From DAITPV01 sp050692555 (GTDB taxonomy: Bacteria; Actinomycetota; UBA4738; CALAEC01), in assembly GCA_050692555.1 (NCBI GenBank), contig JBOGVS010000010.1:1-64000 (forward strand): DNA of 64,000 nucleotides, read 5' to 3'. Below are positions 34,292-41,605 of the stretch, one piece after another. Position 1 is the stretch's first letter, and each line of letters starts with the position of its first letter. Both the position numbers and the translations under genes were made by a program. The notes below the pieces were generated by a model that was not told the origin of the DNA, ran no database searches, and saw only the letters and a list, made by a program, of their open reading frames with translations.

Positions 34292-34380
34292 GTACTCCGA
34301 AGAGGCACGAAGGGGCGACCCGGAAGGCCACTTCGGAGTACGCTTTCGTGGAGAGGTCCCCGGCGGGCCTCTCTCGTCTT
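34292..34380 (+). ncRNA. candidate small structured RNA of unknown family
   Basis: Starting at the predicted transcription start, GTACTCCGAAG (34292-34302) pairs perfectly with CTTCGGAGTAC (34331-34341) over 11 bp. Inside, GGC (34304-34306) can pair with GCC (34327-34329), then come purine-rich internal strands ACGAA and GGAAG, and a GGG-CCC helix capped by a GCGA tetraloop of GNRA type (34312-34321). A terminator hairpin follows at 34351-34373. The whole is about 90 nt with its own promoter and terminator and no open reading frame of note. It sits in a 340-bp gap between the L,D-transpeptidase and the DUF3499 gene. I do not recognise it as a known riboswitch or sRNA. Confidence 0.55.
34351..34380 (+). 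terminator. terminator of the small RNA
   Basis: GAGAGG (34351-34356) pairs with CCTCTC (34368-34373); inside, CCC (34358-34360) pairs with GGG (34365-34367) around a CGGC loop, with one bulged T. It is followed by the T-containing tail TCGTCTTT. It may also serve the upstream transpeptidase gene. Confidence 0.6.
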
Positions 34381-34438
34381 TACCTGGGGCTTCCTCGGGC
34401 GGCCACTCGGCCGCGGGGAGACCCGAAACCTGGGGTTT

Positions 34439-34531
34439 CTTAGGTAGCACCTCTGTTACCCAAGGCGCCTATTTCATCCGGCCGGCCCGGGAAAGAGGCC
34501 ACCCCCCTGAAGAAGCCCCCGTGCGGGCTTC
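34439..34531 (+). repeat. imperfect inverted repeat and hairpin in the 34.2-34.6 kb gap
   Basis: CTTAGGTA (34439-34446) and TACCCAAG (34457-34464) form an inverted repeat with one mismatch; its right arm GTTACCCAAG recurs exactly at 34839-34847 plus one base upstream of the next small gene. Further on, GAAGCCC (34512-34518) and GGGCTTC (34525-34531) form a 7-bp hairpin with no T tract. Apart from these and the small RNA nothing else is recognisable in the 340-bp gap. Confidence 0.35.
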
Positions 34532-34532
34532 G

Positions 34533-34561
34533 TTGCGGAATCACAAGGCTGTGATTATGCT
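34533..34561 (+). promoter_or_regulatory. promoter with palindromic operator in the spacer, DUF3499 gene
   Basis: TTGCGG (34533-34538) and TATGCT (34556-34561) are 17 nt apart. The spacer is almost entirely filled by the perfect palindrome AATCACA-AGGC-TGTGATT (34539-34556), which also covers the first base of the -10. The GTG start is 6 nt after the -10, so the mRNA is leaderless. A dimeric repressor, or an activator of the MerR kind that works in the spacer, would fit. Confidence 0.55.
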
Positions 34562-34567
34562 TCCCCC

Positions 34568-34810
34568 GTGCGGGAATGCGTGAAGCCCGGTTGCGGCCGG
34601 CCCGCGGAGGTCTCGGCGGGGGTTCGGTATGCAGAGCGGGTGGCCTGGCTGGGGGATCTGGTCCCCGAGCGCGACCCCAACCTGCTCGATCTGTGCACCG
34701 AGCACGCCGACCGTCTGCGACCGCCTCGGGGATGGCGGGTGGTCGACGATCGGTCGCCGGCCTCGGATGTCAGCCTCGAGCCCGTTCAGGAGGTTGTGGC
34801 CGGGGGTTGA
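34568..34810 (+). CDS. DUF3499-like small protein
   Basis: An 80-residue protein with the DUF3499 landmarks: an N-terminal CVKPGCGRPAEV zinc-ribbon-like pair, YAERVAWLGDLVPERDPNLLDLC, and EHADRLRPPRGWRVVDD. Cysteines at the N terminus and the DLCxEHA segment probably bind a metal. Typical family members have about 130 residues, so this one lacks the usual C-terminal part. The mycobacterial homolog (Rv3258c) lies next to whiB2 and pmmA, as here. Function unknown. The GTG start is leaderless behind a palindrome-bearing promoter. Confidence 0.65.
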   Translation: MRECVKPGCGRPAEVSAGVRYAERVAWLGDLVPERDPNLLDLCTEHADRLRPPRGWRVVDDRSPASDVSLEPVQEVVAGG

Positions 34811-34824
34811 GCCCGGAGGCCAAA

Positions 34825-34847
34825 CTTGGGTACGCTCGTTACCCAAG
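34825..34847 (+). promoter_or_regulatory. perfect palindrome directly before a start codon
   Basis: CTTGGGTA (34825-34832) and TACCCAAG (34840-34847) form a perfect 8-bp inverted repeat with a 7-nt centre, abutting the ATG at 34848. The centre contains TACGCT, a possible -10 box. It could be an operator or a leader hairpin. Confidence 0.45.
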
Positions 34848-35165
34848 ATGCCTCTCGACCGGCAGCTGATTCGACAGGTTCGCGGTCTCGACGAGCACGA
34901 CCTGCGCCGGCTGGTGATCTTCACCCGCGGCCTGCTGGTCTCCCGGTACGGGGCCGAGATGCCCGAGCGGGAGCGTCGAAGCCGGGTCACCTTTCGCCAG
35001 GAGCGGGTCAGGTGCGGCCGGACCGGATGCACCAAGTGTCCTCACGGGCCGTATTGGTATGCGTACTGGCGCGAAGGGGGACGGCTCAGGTCCCGGTACA
35101 TCGGCAAGGAGCTCCCCGAGGTCAGCGGACCGAGGCGTCGGCCGTCTGGCGGACGGGCGGAATAG
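34848..35165 (+). CDS. small protein with a CGRTGC/HGPYWYAYWRE motif (DUF6788-like)
   Basis: A 105-residue basic protein. The N half is predicted helical (DRQLIRQVRGLDEHDLRRLVIFTRGLL) and the C half has VRCGRTGCTKCPHGPYWYAYWREGGRLRSRYIGKE, a pattern I associate with DUF6788, often found on mobile or plasmid DNA. Three Cys and one His in this motif may bind zinc. The ATG abuts a palindrome. The function is unknown; the location in a row of small genes between conserved loci suggests an accessory insertion. Confidence 0.5.
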   Translation: MPLDRQLIRQVRGLDEHDLRRLVIFTRGLLVSRYGAEMPERERRSRVTFRQERVRCGRTGCTKCPHGPYWYAYWREGGRLRSRYIGKELPEVSGPRRRPSGGRAE

Positions 35166-35241
35166 TCATGTTTGACCATCCGAAAATGGCTCGCCCGGGC
35201 TATGCAGCCCCGGACCCTTGCGAGCCGACCACTAGAGTGAC

Positions 35242-35427
35242 ATGAACAGCACGCGCGGAAGGCACTCGGCCCGGTGCGAGCGATGTGACACCGACCTGAT
35301 CACCATCTCCATGCGGGATGGGGAGATCCGGTTCTCGTCCTGTGTCTCGTGCGAGATCACCGTGTGGGAGCGGGGCGGTTCAGTGGTCCCCCGCGCCGCG
35401 GTGATCGCGGACATCCCACGGCGCTGA
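35242..35427 (+). CDS. small zinc-ribbon-like protein
   Basis: A 61-residue protein with two Cys pairs, CERC (about 12-15) and CVSC (about 34-37), separated by DLITISMRDGEIRFSS, followed by EITVWERGGSVV. The pattern suits a rubredoxin-like zinc ribbon. Similar tiny proteins occur near phosphomannomutase genes in actinobacteria as far as I recall. A TAGAGT box lies just before the ATG. No function can be assigned. Confidence 0.5.
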   Translation: MNSTRGRHSARCERCDTDLITISMRDGEIRFSSCVSCEITVWERGGSVVPRAAVIADIPRR

Positions 35428-35432
35428 CCGGA

Positions 35433-35450
35433 CCCCCCGATCGAGGGGGG
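35433..35450 (+). terminator. possible terminator hairpin
   Basis: CCCCCC (35433-35438) and GGGGGG (35445-35450) flank the loop GATCGA, 6 nt after the zinc-ribbon stop. There is no T tract, so its role is uncertain. Confidence 0.4.
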
Positions 35451-35477
35451 CCCGGAGAGGCGGGATAGAATCCTCCG

Positions 35478-36836
35478 GTGGGCGACCTGGCGTCCATCTT
35501 CAAGGCCTACGACGTCCGCGGCACCTACCCAGATCAGCTCGACGAAGACGTTGCGCGCCGCATCGGCGCTGCGTTCGCCGAGTTCACGGGAGCGGCGCGG
35601 GTCACTTTGGGGCGTGACGCCCGGCTGTCGTCACCCCCCCTGTCCGCGGCGTTCATCGAGGGCGTCACTTCCCGGGGGACCGACGTCGTCGACATCGGCC
35701 TGGCCACCACCGACATGCTGTATCTGGCCTCCGGTCGTCTCGAGGTCCCCGGTGTGATGTTCACCGCCAGCCACAACCCTCCGAACTGGAACGGCATGAA
35801 GCTGTGCCGCGAGGGGGCGGCACCGGTGGGAGAGGACTCCGGGCTGATGGAGGTCCGGGACCTGGCGGCTCGAGACCGGGGCCCGCCCAAGAAGGGCCCG
35901 GGCACCGTGACGTCGCGGAGCATGCTGGGGGAGTACGTCGAGCACGTCCTGTCGTTCGTCCAGGTGGACCGGCTGGCCCCCCTCACCGTGGTGGCCGACG
36001 CGGCGAACGGGATGGCCGGCCTGGTCCTGCCGCCCATCTTCGAGCGGCTCCCGATGAAGCTGGTGGGCCTGTATCTGGAGCTCGACGGAACGTTCCCCAA
36101 TCATCCGGCGGACCCGATCCAGCCGGAGAACCAGGAAGACGTCCGCAAGGCGGTGACGGAGCACGGGGCCGACGTGGGTCTGGCCTTCGACGGCGATGCG
36201 GATCGCGTGTTCCTGGTGGATGAGCGCGCGGAGGGAGTGTCCGGCTCCTTGGTCACCGCGCTGGTCGCCGAAGCCATGCTGGAGCGGGAGCCTGGGGCAA
36301 AGATCGTCCACAACCTGATCTGCTCCTGGGTGGTCCCCGAAGTGATCCGGGAGCACGGGGGGGTGCCGGTGCGGACCCGGGTCGGCCATTCTCTGATCAA
36401 GAAGGTCATGGCGGAGACGGGCGCGGTGTTCGGCGGCGAGCATTCCGGTCACTACTACTTCCGCGACCACTACCGGGCGGACTCGGGGCTGATCGCCGCG
36501 CTGGTGGTCCTGGAACGGCTTTCCGAGGCCGGTTTGCCGCTCTCAGAGCTGCTGGCCCCGTACCGGCGATACCACGACTCGGGAGAGATCAACTCGGAGG
36601 TTGCGGATCAGGAGGCGGCTATTGAGGCCGTGGCCCGGGCATTCGCCGACGGCCAAGAGGACCGGCTCGACGGGCTCACTGTGGAGTACGACGACTGGTG
36701 GTTCAATGTTCGCGCGTCCAACACCGAGCCGCTGCTCCGCCTCAACGTGGAAGCACGGACCCCGGAGCTGTTGGAAGAGAAGACCCGTGAGGTCCTCAAG
36801 GTGATCCGAGAATCGAGCCGACCGAGGAGGGTGTGA
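35478..36836 (+). CDS. manB: phosphomannomutase/phosphoglucomutase
   Basis: A 452-residue alpha-D-phosphohexomutase. The catalytic phosphoserine Ser98 is in TASHNPPNWNG, the metal loop DGDADR is at 238-243, the sugar-binding GGEHSGHYYF and the phosphate-binding RASNTEPLLRLNVE motifs are complete. It interconverts mannose-6-P and mannose-1-P (or the glucose pair) for GDP-mannose and glycan synthesis. The GTG start at 35478 follows GGCGGG and no other start fits. It is followed without a gap by a Trm112-like protein and the phosphohexose isomerase, the same order as in mycobacteria (pmmA and neighbours). Confidence 0.92.
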   Translation: MGDLASIFKAYDVRGTYPDQLDEDVARRIGAAFAEFTGAARVTLGRDARLSSPPLSAAFIEGVTSRGTDVVDIGLATTDMLYLASGRLEVPGVMFTASHNPPNWNGMKLCREGAAPVGEDSGLMEVRDLAARDRGPPKKGPGTVTSRSMLGEYVEHVLSFVQVDRLAPLTVVADAANGMAGLVLPPIFERLPMKLVGLYLELDGTFPNHPADPIQPENQEDVRKAVTEHGADVGLAFDGDADRVFLVDERAEGVSGSLVTALVAEAMLEREPGAKIVHNLICSWVVPEVIREHGGVPVRTRVGHSLIKKVMAETGAVFGGEHSGHYYFRDHYRADSGLIAALVVLERLSEAGLPLSELLAPYRRYHDSGEINSEVADQEAAIEAVARAFADGQEDRLDGLTVEYDDWWFNVRASNTEPLLRLNVEARTPELLEEKTREVLKVIRESSRPRRV

Positions 36837-37012
36837 TGGCCGTCGACAAGGAGCTCCTGGACATCCTGGCCTGTCCCAACTGTCGCGGTGACGTGGAGTA
36901 CCGCGAGGAGGAGGGCTTCATCGAGTGCGTCGGGCGGTGCCGGTACAAGTATCCGGTCCGCGACGACATCCCGGTGATGCTCATCGACGAAGCGGTCAAG
37001 CCGAACTCCTGA
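36836..37012 (+). CDS. Trm112-like small zinc-binding protein
   Basis: A 58-residue protein beginning at an ATG that shares its A with the manB stop (TGATG). LLDILACPNCRGDVEY and ECVGRCRYKYPVRDDIPVML match the UPF0434/Trm112-like family, with Cys residues of the first knuckle (CPNC) and a second Cys pair. Members of this family act as small activators or zinc holders; here it is tightly coupled to sugar-phosphate enzymes. The next gene begins at the base after its stop. Confidence 0.82.
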   Translation: MAVDKELLDILACPNCRGDVEYREEEGFIECVGRCRYKYPVRDDIPVMLIDEAVKPNS

Positions 37013-38080
37013 ATGCCTGTGTTGCTGGACGATCCGGCCGGGCTGCGGGCCGGCGACCCCTCCGGGATCCTTGCCGCGTTCGGGTCGGCCGGCGAGCGGC
37101 TCCAGGCCTCGTACGAGGCGGCCAGAGGTGCCGGTGTCCCGTTCGGTCCGGACATCCGATCCCTGACGTTCTGCGCGATGGGGGGGTCGGCGGCGGTCGG
37201 TGACGTCGTGGCGGGGGCCTTCGCCGACCGGGCTCCGGTCCCCCTGGTGACGCTCCGGGGCTACCGGGTCCCGGCGGCGTACGGGACCGACGACCTGGCC
37301 ATGTGTGTCTCGTACTCCGGCAACACCGAGGAGACCGTGGCCGCGTTCGCCGAGGCCCGAGGCCGAGGATGCCGGACCGTGGTGGTATGCGGAGGAGGGA
37401 CGCTGGCGGAACGGGCCCGCGAGGCGGGGACCCCAGTGGTGATGATTCCTGCGGACGCGCCGGTCCCTCGGGCCGCACTGAGCACCATGGTCGGCGGGGT
37501 GCTGGGGGCCCTGGTCGGCACCGGGGTCCTGTCGGGGATCGAACCGGACGTCGCCTCCGCCGGGAAGACCCTGGATGGGCTGACTCACGATATCGGTCCC
37601 GACGTGGCGGTCGCTGACAACGAGGCCAAGCAGATCGCCGACTGGGTTGGGGATCGCATCCCCGTGATCTGGGGATCGGAGGGTGTCAGCGCGGTGGCGG
37701 CGTGGCGGTGGAAGACGGCGTTCAACGAAAACGCCGAGGTGCCCGCGTTCGCCTCAGCGCTCCCCGAGCTCGACCACCACGAGGTGGTGGGGTGGACCGG
37801 CGATCGAGGGAAGGGGTTCTGCCTCCTGATCCTTCGCGAGGCCGGGGAGCACGAGCGGGTCCAGGCCCGGCTGGACGCCACCCTCGAGGAGATCGGTGGG
37901 TCGGGGCTCGAATGGCGAGAGGTGCGGGCCCGGGGCGAGGGTCCCCTCGACCGTGCCCTGTCGCTCTCGCTCTTCGGCGACTTCGCCAGCGCCTATCACG
38001 CGCTCTCCCGAGGGATCGACCCCGCGTCCATGGACGCCATCATCAGGGTGAAGGAGCGGCTGGAGGGAGACGGCGGATGA
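37013..38080 (+). CDS. SIS-domain phosphoglucose/phosphomannose isomerase
   Basis: A 355-residue bifunctional isomerase. The N half contains the SIS fold with FCAMGGSAAVGDVVAGAF, SYSGNTEETVA (phosphosugar Ser/Thr loop) and a second SIS half with VIWGSEGVSAVAAWRWKTAFNENAEVPAFASALPELDHHEVVG, where the Glu-x-x-His region is typical of archaeal and actinobacterial PGI/PMI enzymes. It converts fructose-6-P with glucose-6-P and mannose-6-P. With manB and the nucleotidyltransferase at 19.6 kb it can feed NDP-mannose. The stop overlaps the next start. Confidence 0.87.
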   Translation: MPVLLDDPAGLRAGDPSGILAAFGSAGERLQASYEAARGAGVPFGPDIRSLTFCAMGGSAAVGDVVAGAFADRAPVPLVTLRGYRVPAAYGTDDLAMCVSYSGNTEETVAAFAEARGRGCRTVVVCGGGTLAERAREAGTPVVMIPADAPVPRAALSTMVGGVLGALVGTGVLSGIEPDVASAGKTLDGLTHDIGPDVAVADNEAKQIADWVGDRIPVIWGSEGVSAVAAWRWKTAFNENAEVPAFASALPELDHHEVVGWTGDRGKGFCLLILREAGEHERVQARLDATLEEIGGSGLEWREVRARGEGPLDRALSLSLFGDFASAYHALSRGIDPASMDAIIRVKERLEGDGG

Positions 38081-38901
38081 CCCGGATCCCCGGCCCGGGC
38101 GACTCGTTTGCCGTTGACGCCGCGGAGAAGGTTCGAGCCCAGATCGGAACGGTCCCCACTGCGGCGGTGATCCTGGGCTCCGGTCTCGGCGAGGCCGCCC
38201 GCAGCCTGGAGACCGAAGCGGAGTTCGCCTATCGCGACCTCCCGGGGTTCCCGGAACCGACCGTCCCGGGGCACGCGGGCCGGCTGGTGATCGGGGCCCT
38301 GACCGGGACGCCGGTGGCGGTCTTCATGGGGCGGGTCCACCTCTACGAGGGCCATCCCATGAGCCTGGTGACGTTGCCCGCCCGCCTGGCCGCCGCGTTG
38401 GGAGCCGGGATCCTGGTGTCGACCGCGGCGGTGGGGGGGCTGGATCCCTCCCTCCGGCCCGGACAGCTCGTGGTGGGAACCGATCACCTGAACTTCCTGG
38501 GCGAGAATCCGCTCCGGGGCTGGCGTGACGCCGATGGCCGGCCGGCGTTCGTGAATCCGGCCGACGCGTACGACCTGGGACTGGCTCGTGCGGCCATGGA
38601 CGCCGCCTCGGCGGCGGGCCTGTCGGTCACGACCGGCGTGTACGCCGCTGGTGCCGGGCCGACATACGAGACGCCCGTGGAGATCGAGTACCTTCGGCAG
38701 ACAGGTGCCACCGTGGTAGGGATGTCGGTTGTCCCGGAGGTCTGTGCCGCGGCCGCCCTGGGGACGCGGTTCCTGGGGCTGTACTGCGTGACCAACTTGG
38801 CGGGGCCCGGAACCTCCCACCAGGAGGTGGAGCGGGTCGCCGGAGCGTTCGCTCCGCGTCTGGCGGCGGTGCTCGAGCGGGTCCTGCCCGGAGAGGAGTA
38901 G
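38077..38901 (+). CDS. purine-nucleoside phosphorylase
   Basis: A 274-residue trimeric-type (class II) phosphorylase from ATG 38077. VILGSGLG (phosphate loop), VPGHAGRL, FMGRVHLYEGH, the base-binding GVYAAGAGPTYETPVEI and the MSVVPEVCAAAALGTRFLGLYCVTNLA segment all match. The Met-Ser/Val-Pro-Glu stretch is like the broad MTA/inosine enzymes. It cleaves purine nucleosides with phosphate. It lies directly before AhcY, which produces adenosine, so the pair would recycle adenosine from the methyl cycle. Confidence 0.9.
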   Translation: MTRIPGPGDSFAVDAAEKVRAQIGTVPTAAVILGSGLGEAARSLETEAEFAYRDLPGFPEPTVPGHAGRLVIGALTGTPVAVFMGRVHLYEGHPMSLVTLPARLAAALGAGILVSTAAVGGLDPSLRPGQLVVGTDHLNFLGENPLRGWRDADGRPAFVNPADAYDLGLARAAMDAASAAGLSVTTGVYAAGAGPTYETPVEIEYLRQTGATVVGMSVVPEVCAAAALGTRFLGLYCVTNLAGPGTSHQEVERVAGAFAPRLAAVLERVLPGEE

Positions 38902-38905
38902 CTCA

Positions 38906-40162
38906 ATGGACTGCGATGTGAAGGATCTGCAGCTGGCCGAGAAGGGCCGGGAGCGGATCGACTGGGCCGAGCGGGAGATGCGGGTCCTGGCCTTGATCCG
39001 GGAGCGGTTCGAGAAGGAGCGTCCCCTGGCCGGGCTCAGGGTCGCCGCGTGCCTTCATGTGACCACGGAGACCGCCAACCTCCTGGCCACGCTGAAGTCC
39101 GGCGGCGCGGAGGTGGCAGTGTGCGCGTCGAACCCCCTGTCCACCCAGGACGACGTGGCGGCGGCGCTATGCGAGCAGGACGGGATCGACGCCTATGCGA
39201 TCCGGGGAGAGGACGACGAGACCTATTACGGGCACATCCGGGCCGTGCTGGATCGCCATCCCCACATCACCATGGACGACGGGGCGGACCTGGTGTCAAC
39301 CCTCCACAAGGAGCGTCCCGAGCAGATCTCGGAGCTGATCGGAGGCACCGAGGAGACCACCACCGGGGTGATCCGCTTGCGAGCCATGGCGGCGGACGGT
39401 CGCCTGGGGTACCCCATCGTGGCGGTGAACGACGCTCGGACCAAGCATCTGTTCGACAACCGGTTCGGGACCGGCCAGTCGACCATCGACGGGATCATCC
39501 GGGCCACCAACCTGTTGCTGGCCGGACGGGTGATCGTGGTCTGTGGATACGGGATGTGCGGCCGCGGGGTGGCCTCCAGGGCCCGAGGACTCGGGGCTCG
39601 GGTGGTGATCACCGAGGTCTCGCCACTCTCCGCCCTCGAGGCGGCCATGGAGGGATTCGAGGTCCTGCCGCTCCGGGAGGCCGCGCGGACGGGTGACGTG
39701 TTCGTCACGGTGACCGGAGACACCCACGTGATCCGGGAGGAGCATCTCGAGTCGATGAAGGACGGGGCCATCCTGGCCAACTCGGGCCACTTCGACGTGG
39801 AGATCGACAAGGGCGCCCTGGAGCGGTTGTCCACGGCCCGGCGGCGGATCCGCGACGTCGTCGACGAGTACCGCATGCCCGACGGCCGGCGGATCCACCT
39901 CCTGGCAGAGGGGAGATTGGTGAACCTGGCGGCGGCCGAGGGACATCCCGCCGCAGTGATGGACATGTCGTTCTCCAATCAGGCTCTGTGTGCGGAGTGG
40001 ATCGCCAGAGGTGCCCGGGACCTCCAGCCCTTGGTGTACGAGGTGCCGACGGAGATCGACGAGGAGGTGGCCCGGCTGAAGCTCCAGGCCATGGGGATCG
40101 AGATCGACGCCCTGACGCCGGAGCAGCAGGCCTATCTGTCCTCGTGGGAGCACGGGACGTAG
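38906..40162 (+). CDS. ahcY: adenosylhomocysteinase (S-adenosyl-L-homocysteine hydrolase)
   Basis: A 418-residue NAD-dependent enzyme that splits S-adenosylhomocysteine into adenosine and homocysteine. ATLKSGGAEVAVCASNPLSTQDDVAAAL, DDGADLVSTLH, NRFGTGQSTIDGIIRATN and the NAD-binding GYGMCGRG (214-221) are diagnostic, and the C terminus ends in AYLSSWEHGT where most members end in PYRY. The length is on the short side, typical of the bacterial/archaeal form without the extra insertion. It is 4 nt after PNP. Confidence 0.93.
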   Translation: MDCDVKDLQLAEKGRERIDWAEREMRVLALIRERFEKERPLAGLRVAACLHVTTETANLLATLKSGGAEVAVCASNPLSTQDDVAAALCEQDGIDAYAIRGEDDETYYGHIRAVLDRHPHITMDDGADLVSTLHKERPEQISELIGGTEETTTGVIRLRAMAADGRLGYPIVAVNDARTKHLFDNRFGTGQSTIDGIIRATNLLLAGRVIVVCGYGMCGRGVASRARGLGARVVITEVSPLSALEAAMEGFEVLPLREAARTGDVFVTVTGDTHVIREEHLESMKDGAILANSGHFDVEIDKGALERLSTARRRIRDVVDEYRMPDGRRIHLLAEGRLVNLAAAEGHPAAVMDMSFSNQALCAEWIARGARDLQPLVYEVPTEIDEEVARLKLQAMGIEIDALTPEQQAYLSSWEHGT

Positions 40163-40165
40163 CGC

Positions 40166-40852
40166 GTGGCCGAGCAGGTCACGGTGGACGTGGTGTTCGA
40201 GCGGTTCCCCGCGTCGGTTCGAGGAGCGGTGGTCATCCGAGGCGCCGATCCCGAGCCCCATCAGATCCGGCTCACAGAGGCCGCGGTGGTGGAGGCCCAC
40301 GCGCCCGGCCGCTCCGTCAGCCCGGTCTCCGTGGACGCGGTGACCGTCGACATGGCCCCGCACGGAGAGGTCCTGGTCCCCTTCGACGTCTCGTTCACCA
40401 CGCTCGAACCGGGCTGGTACACCGTGGTCGCAGAGGTGGCAGTGGACGGTGCGGCCCGGGCCCGGGGCCCTGAGGCCGGGAAGCGCTTCGTGGTCCCGTG
40501 GCCGGAGGGGGAGGTCCGTCGGGGAGAGGTCAAGGCCGGTGTGGACATCAAGGTCCCCGGCGGAGCAGCAGCCACCATCGATCGCATCGAGTGCCGAACG
40601 GACCGCGCCGTGGTCAGGTGGCGCCACGCGCCGGGGGAGCCGGCCGAGTTCGGAGACCTGCGGGTGCTGAGCGGGACCCGGCGCCTACCCGTGCTGGAGT
40701 CGTCCCACGATCCCGGTACCGGGTCCCGGACCACCGTGGTGCACCCGGTCCTCCGCAGGTATCGGAGGCTGGTGTTCGAGGTTGACCGCCGGAGCCCGTC
40801 GGGGCGCTCCTCGCAACGCGGCCGGGGGTCCGCGTCCCTGGACCTGCCCTGA
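40166..40852 (+). CDS. hypothetical protein, beta-rich
   Basis: A 228-residue protein I do not recognise. Most of it alternates short hydrophobic strands (VTVDVVFERFPASVRGAVVIRG, VLVPFDVSFTTLEPGWYTVVAEVAVDG) and reads like one or two immunoglobulin-type beta sandwiches; a basic low-complexity tail follows. No signal peptide or membrane helix is visible, so it is probably cytoplasmic. It begins with GTG 3 nt after ahcY and lies before comF. It may be co-transcribed with the PNP-AhcY unit. Confidence 0.55.
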   Translation: MAEQVTVDVVFERFPASVRGAVVIRGADPEPHQIRLTEAAVVEAHAPGRSVSPVSVDAVTVDMAPHGEVLVPFDVSFTTLEPGWYTVVAEVAVDGAARARGPEAGKRFVVPWPEGEVRRGEVKAGVDIKVPGGAAATIDRIECRTDRAVVRWRHAPGEPAEFGDLRVLSGTRRLPVLESSHDPGTGSRTTVVHPVLRRYRRLVFEVDRRSPSGRSSQRGRGSASLDLP

Positions 40853-40891
40853 CCGCGGGAGTGTCGGTACCCCCGGCTACCCTTCGCCCGG

Positions 40892-41605
40892 ATGTCCGCC
40901 CTCCTGGATTCCCTGTTCCCTCCGAGGTGTGCGGCGTGCGGTGGCTCCGGCTGGCCGCTCTGCCTGGGCTGTGCCCGCCGGGTGGGCGTGATCACCCCCC
41001 CGTGGTGCCGGCGGTGCGGCCGGCCCACCGAAGAACCGGTGGCCCGGTGCGCGGACTGCCCGCCCGGAGCGGTGAACTCGGTCCGTGCCCCGTTCCTGTA
41101 CCGGGGACCGGTGGCTCGCGCGGTCAAGGGGATGAAGTTCTCCGGATGGCACGCCCTCGGTCCCCTCTTCGCCGGTGCCATCGCGGCCATGTCCGGCCAC
41201 GCCGGTGACGTGGTGACCTGGGTGCCGTTGTCGCGGCGGCGGATGGCTCGCCGGGGCTTTGACCAGGCGGAGGTCCTGGCCCGGGCCGTGGCTCCGCTTC
41301 TGGGACTCCCGATCCGGGGCCTGCTGAACCGGGCACGCGACGTTCCCGCTCAGGCCCGGCGTAGCGGCCGGGACCGGCGAACCGCCCTGGCGGGGGCGTT
41401 CACCCCGGCCGGGTCGTCCCCCAGGAGGGTCCTGTTGGTGGACGACGTGGTCACCACCGGTTCCACCGCCGCGGCGTGCGCCGCGGTCCTGCGAGCCGCC
41501 GGGGCCCGATGGGTGGGGGTGCTGGCGGTGGCCCGTTCGGTGGGGGGACCGGTTCCCGCTCGGTGCTTCGGGCCTGGAGCGGCGGACCGGGGGCGAGTAC
41601 CATAG
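40892..41605 (+). CDS. ComF-family phosphoribosyltransferase-like protein
   Basis: A 237-residue ComF/GntX-type protein. The N-terminal zinc ribbon has CAACGGSGWPLCLGC and CRRCGRP; the phosphoribosyltransferase domain has the PRPP loop VLLVDDVVTTGSTAAACAAVLRAAGA near residue 180. In competent bacteria ComF helps DNA uptake, but many actinobacterial members have no proven role. A TACCCT box ends 8 nt before the ATG, indicating a leaderless mRNA. It is followed by the raiA-type RNA and hpf, the same order as in mycobacteria (Rv3242c, Rv3241c, secA1). Confidence 0.85.
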   Translation: MSALLDSLFPPRCAACGGSGWPLCLGCARRVGVITPPWCRRCGRPTEEPVARCADCPPGAVNSVRAPFLYRGPVARAVKGMKFSGWHALGPLFAGAIAAMSGHAGDVVTWVPLSRRRMARRGFDQAEVLARAVAPLLGLPIRGLLNRARDVPAQARRSGRDRRTALAGAFTPAGSSPRRVLLVDDVVTTGSTAAACAAVLRAAGARWVGVLAVARSVGGPVPARCFGPGAADRGRVP

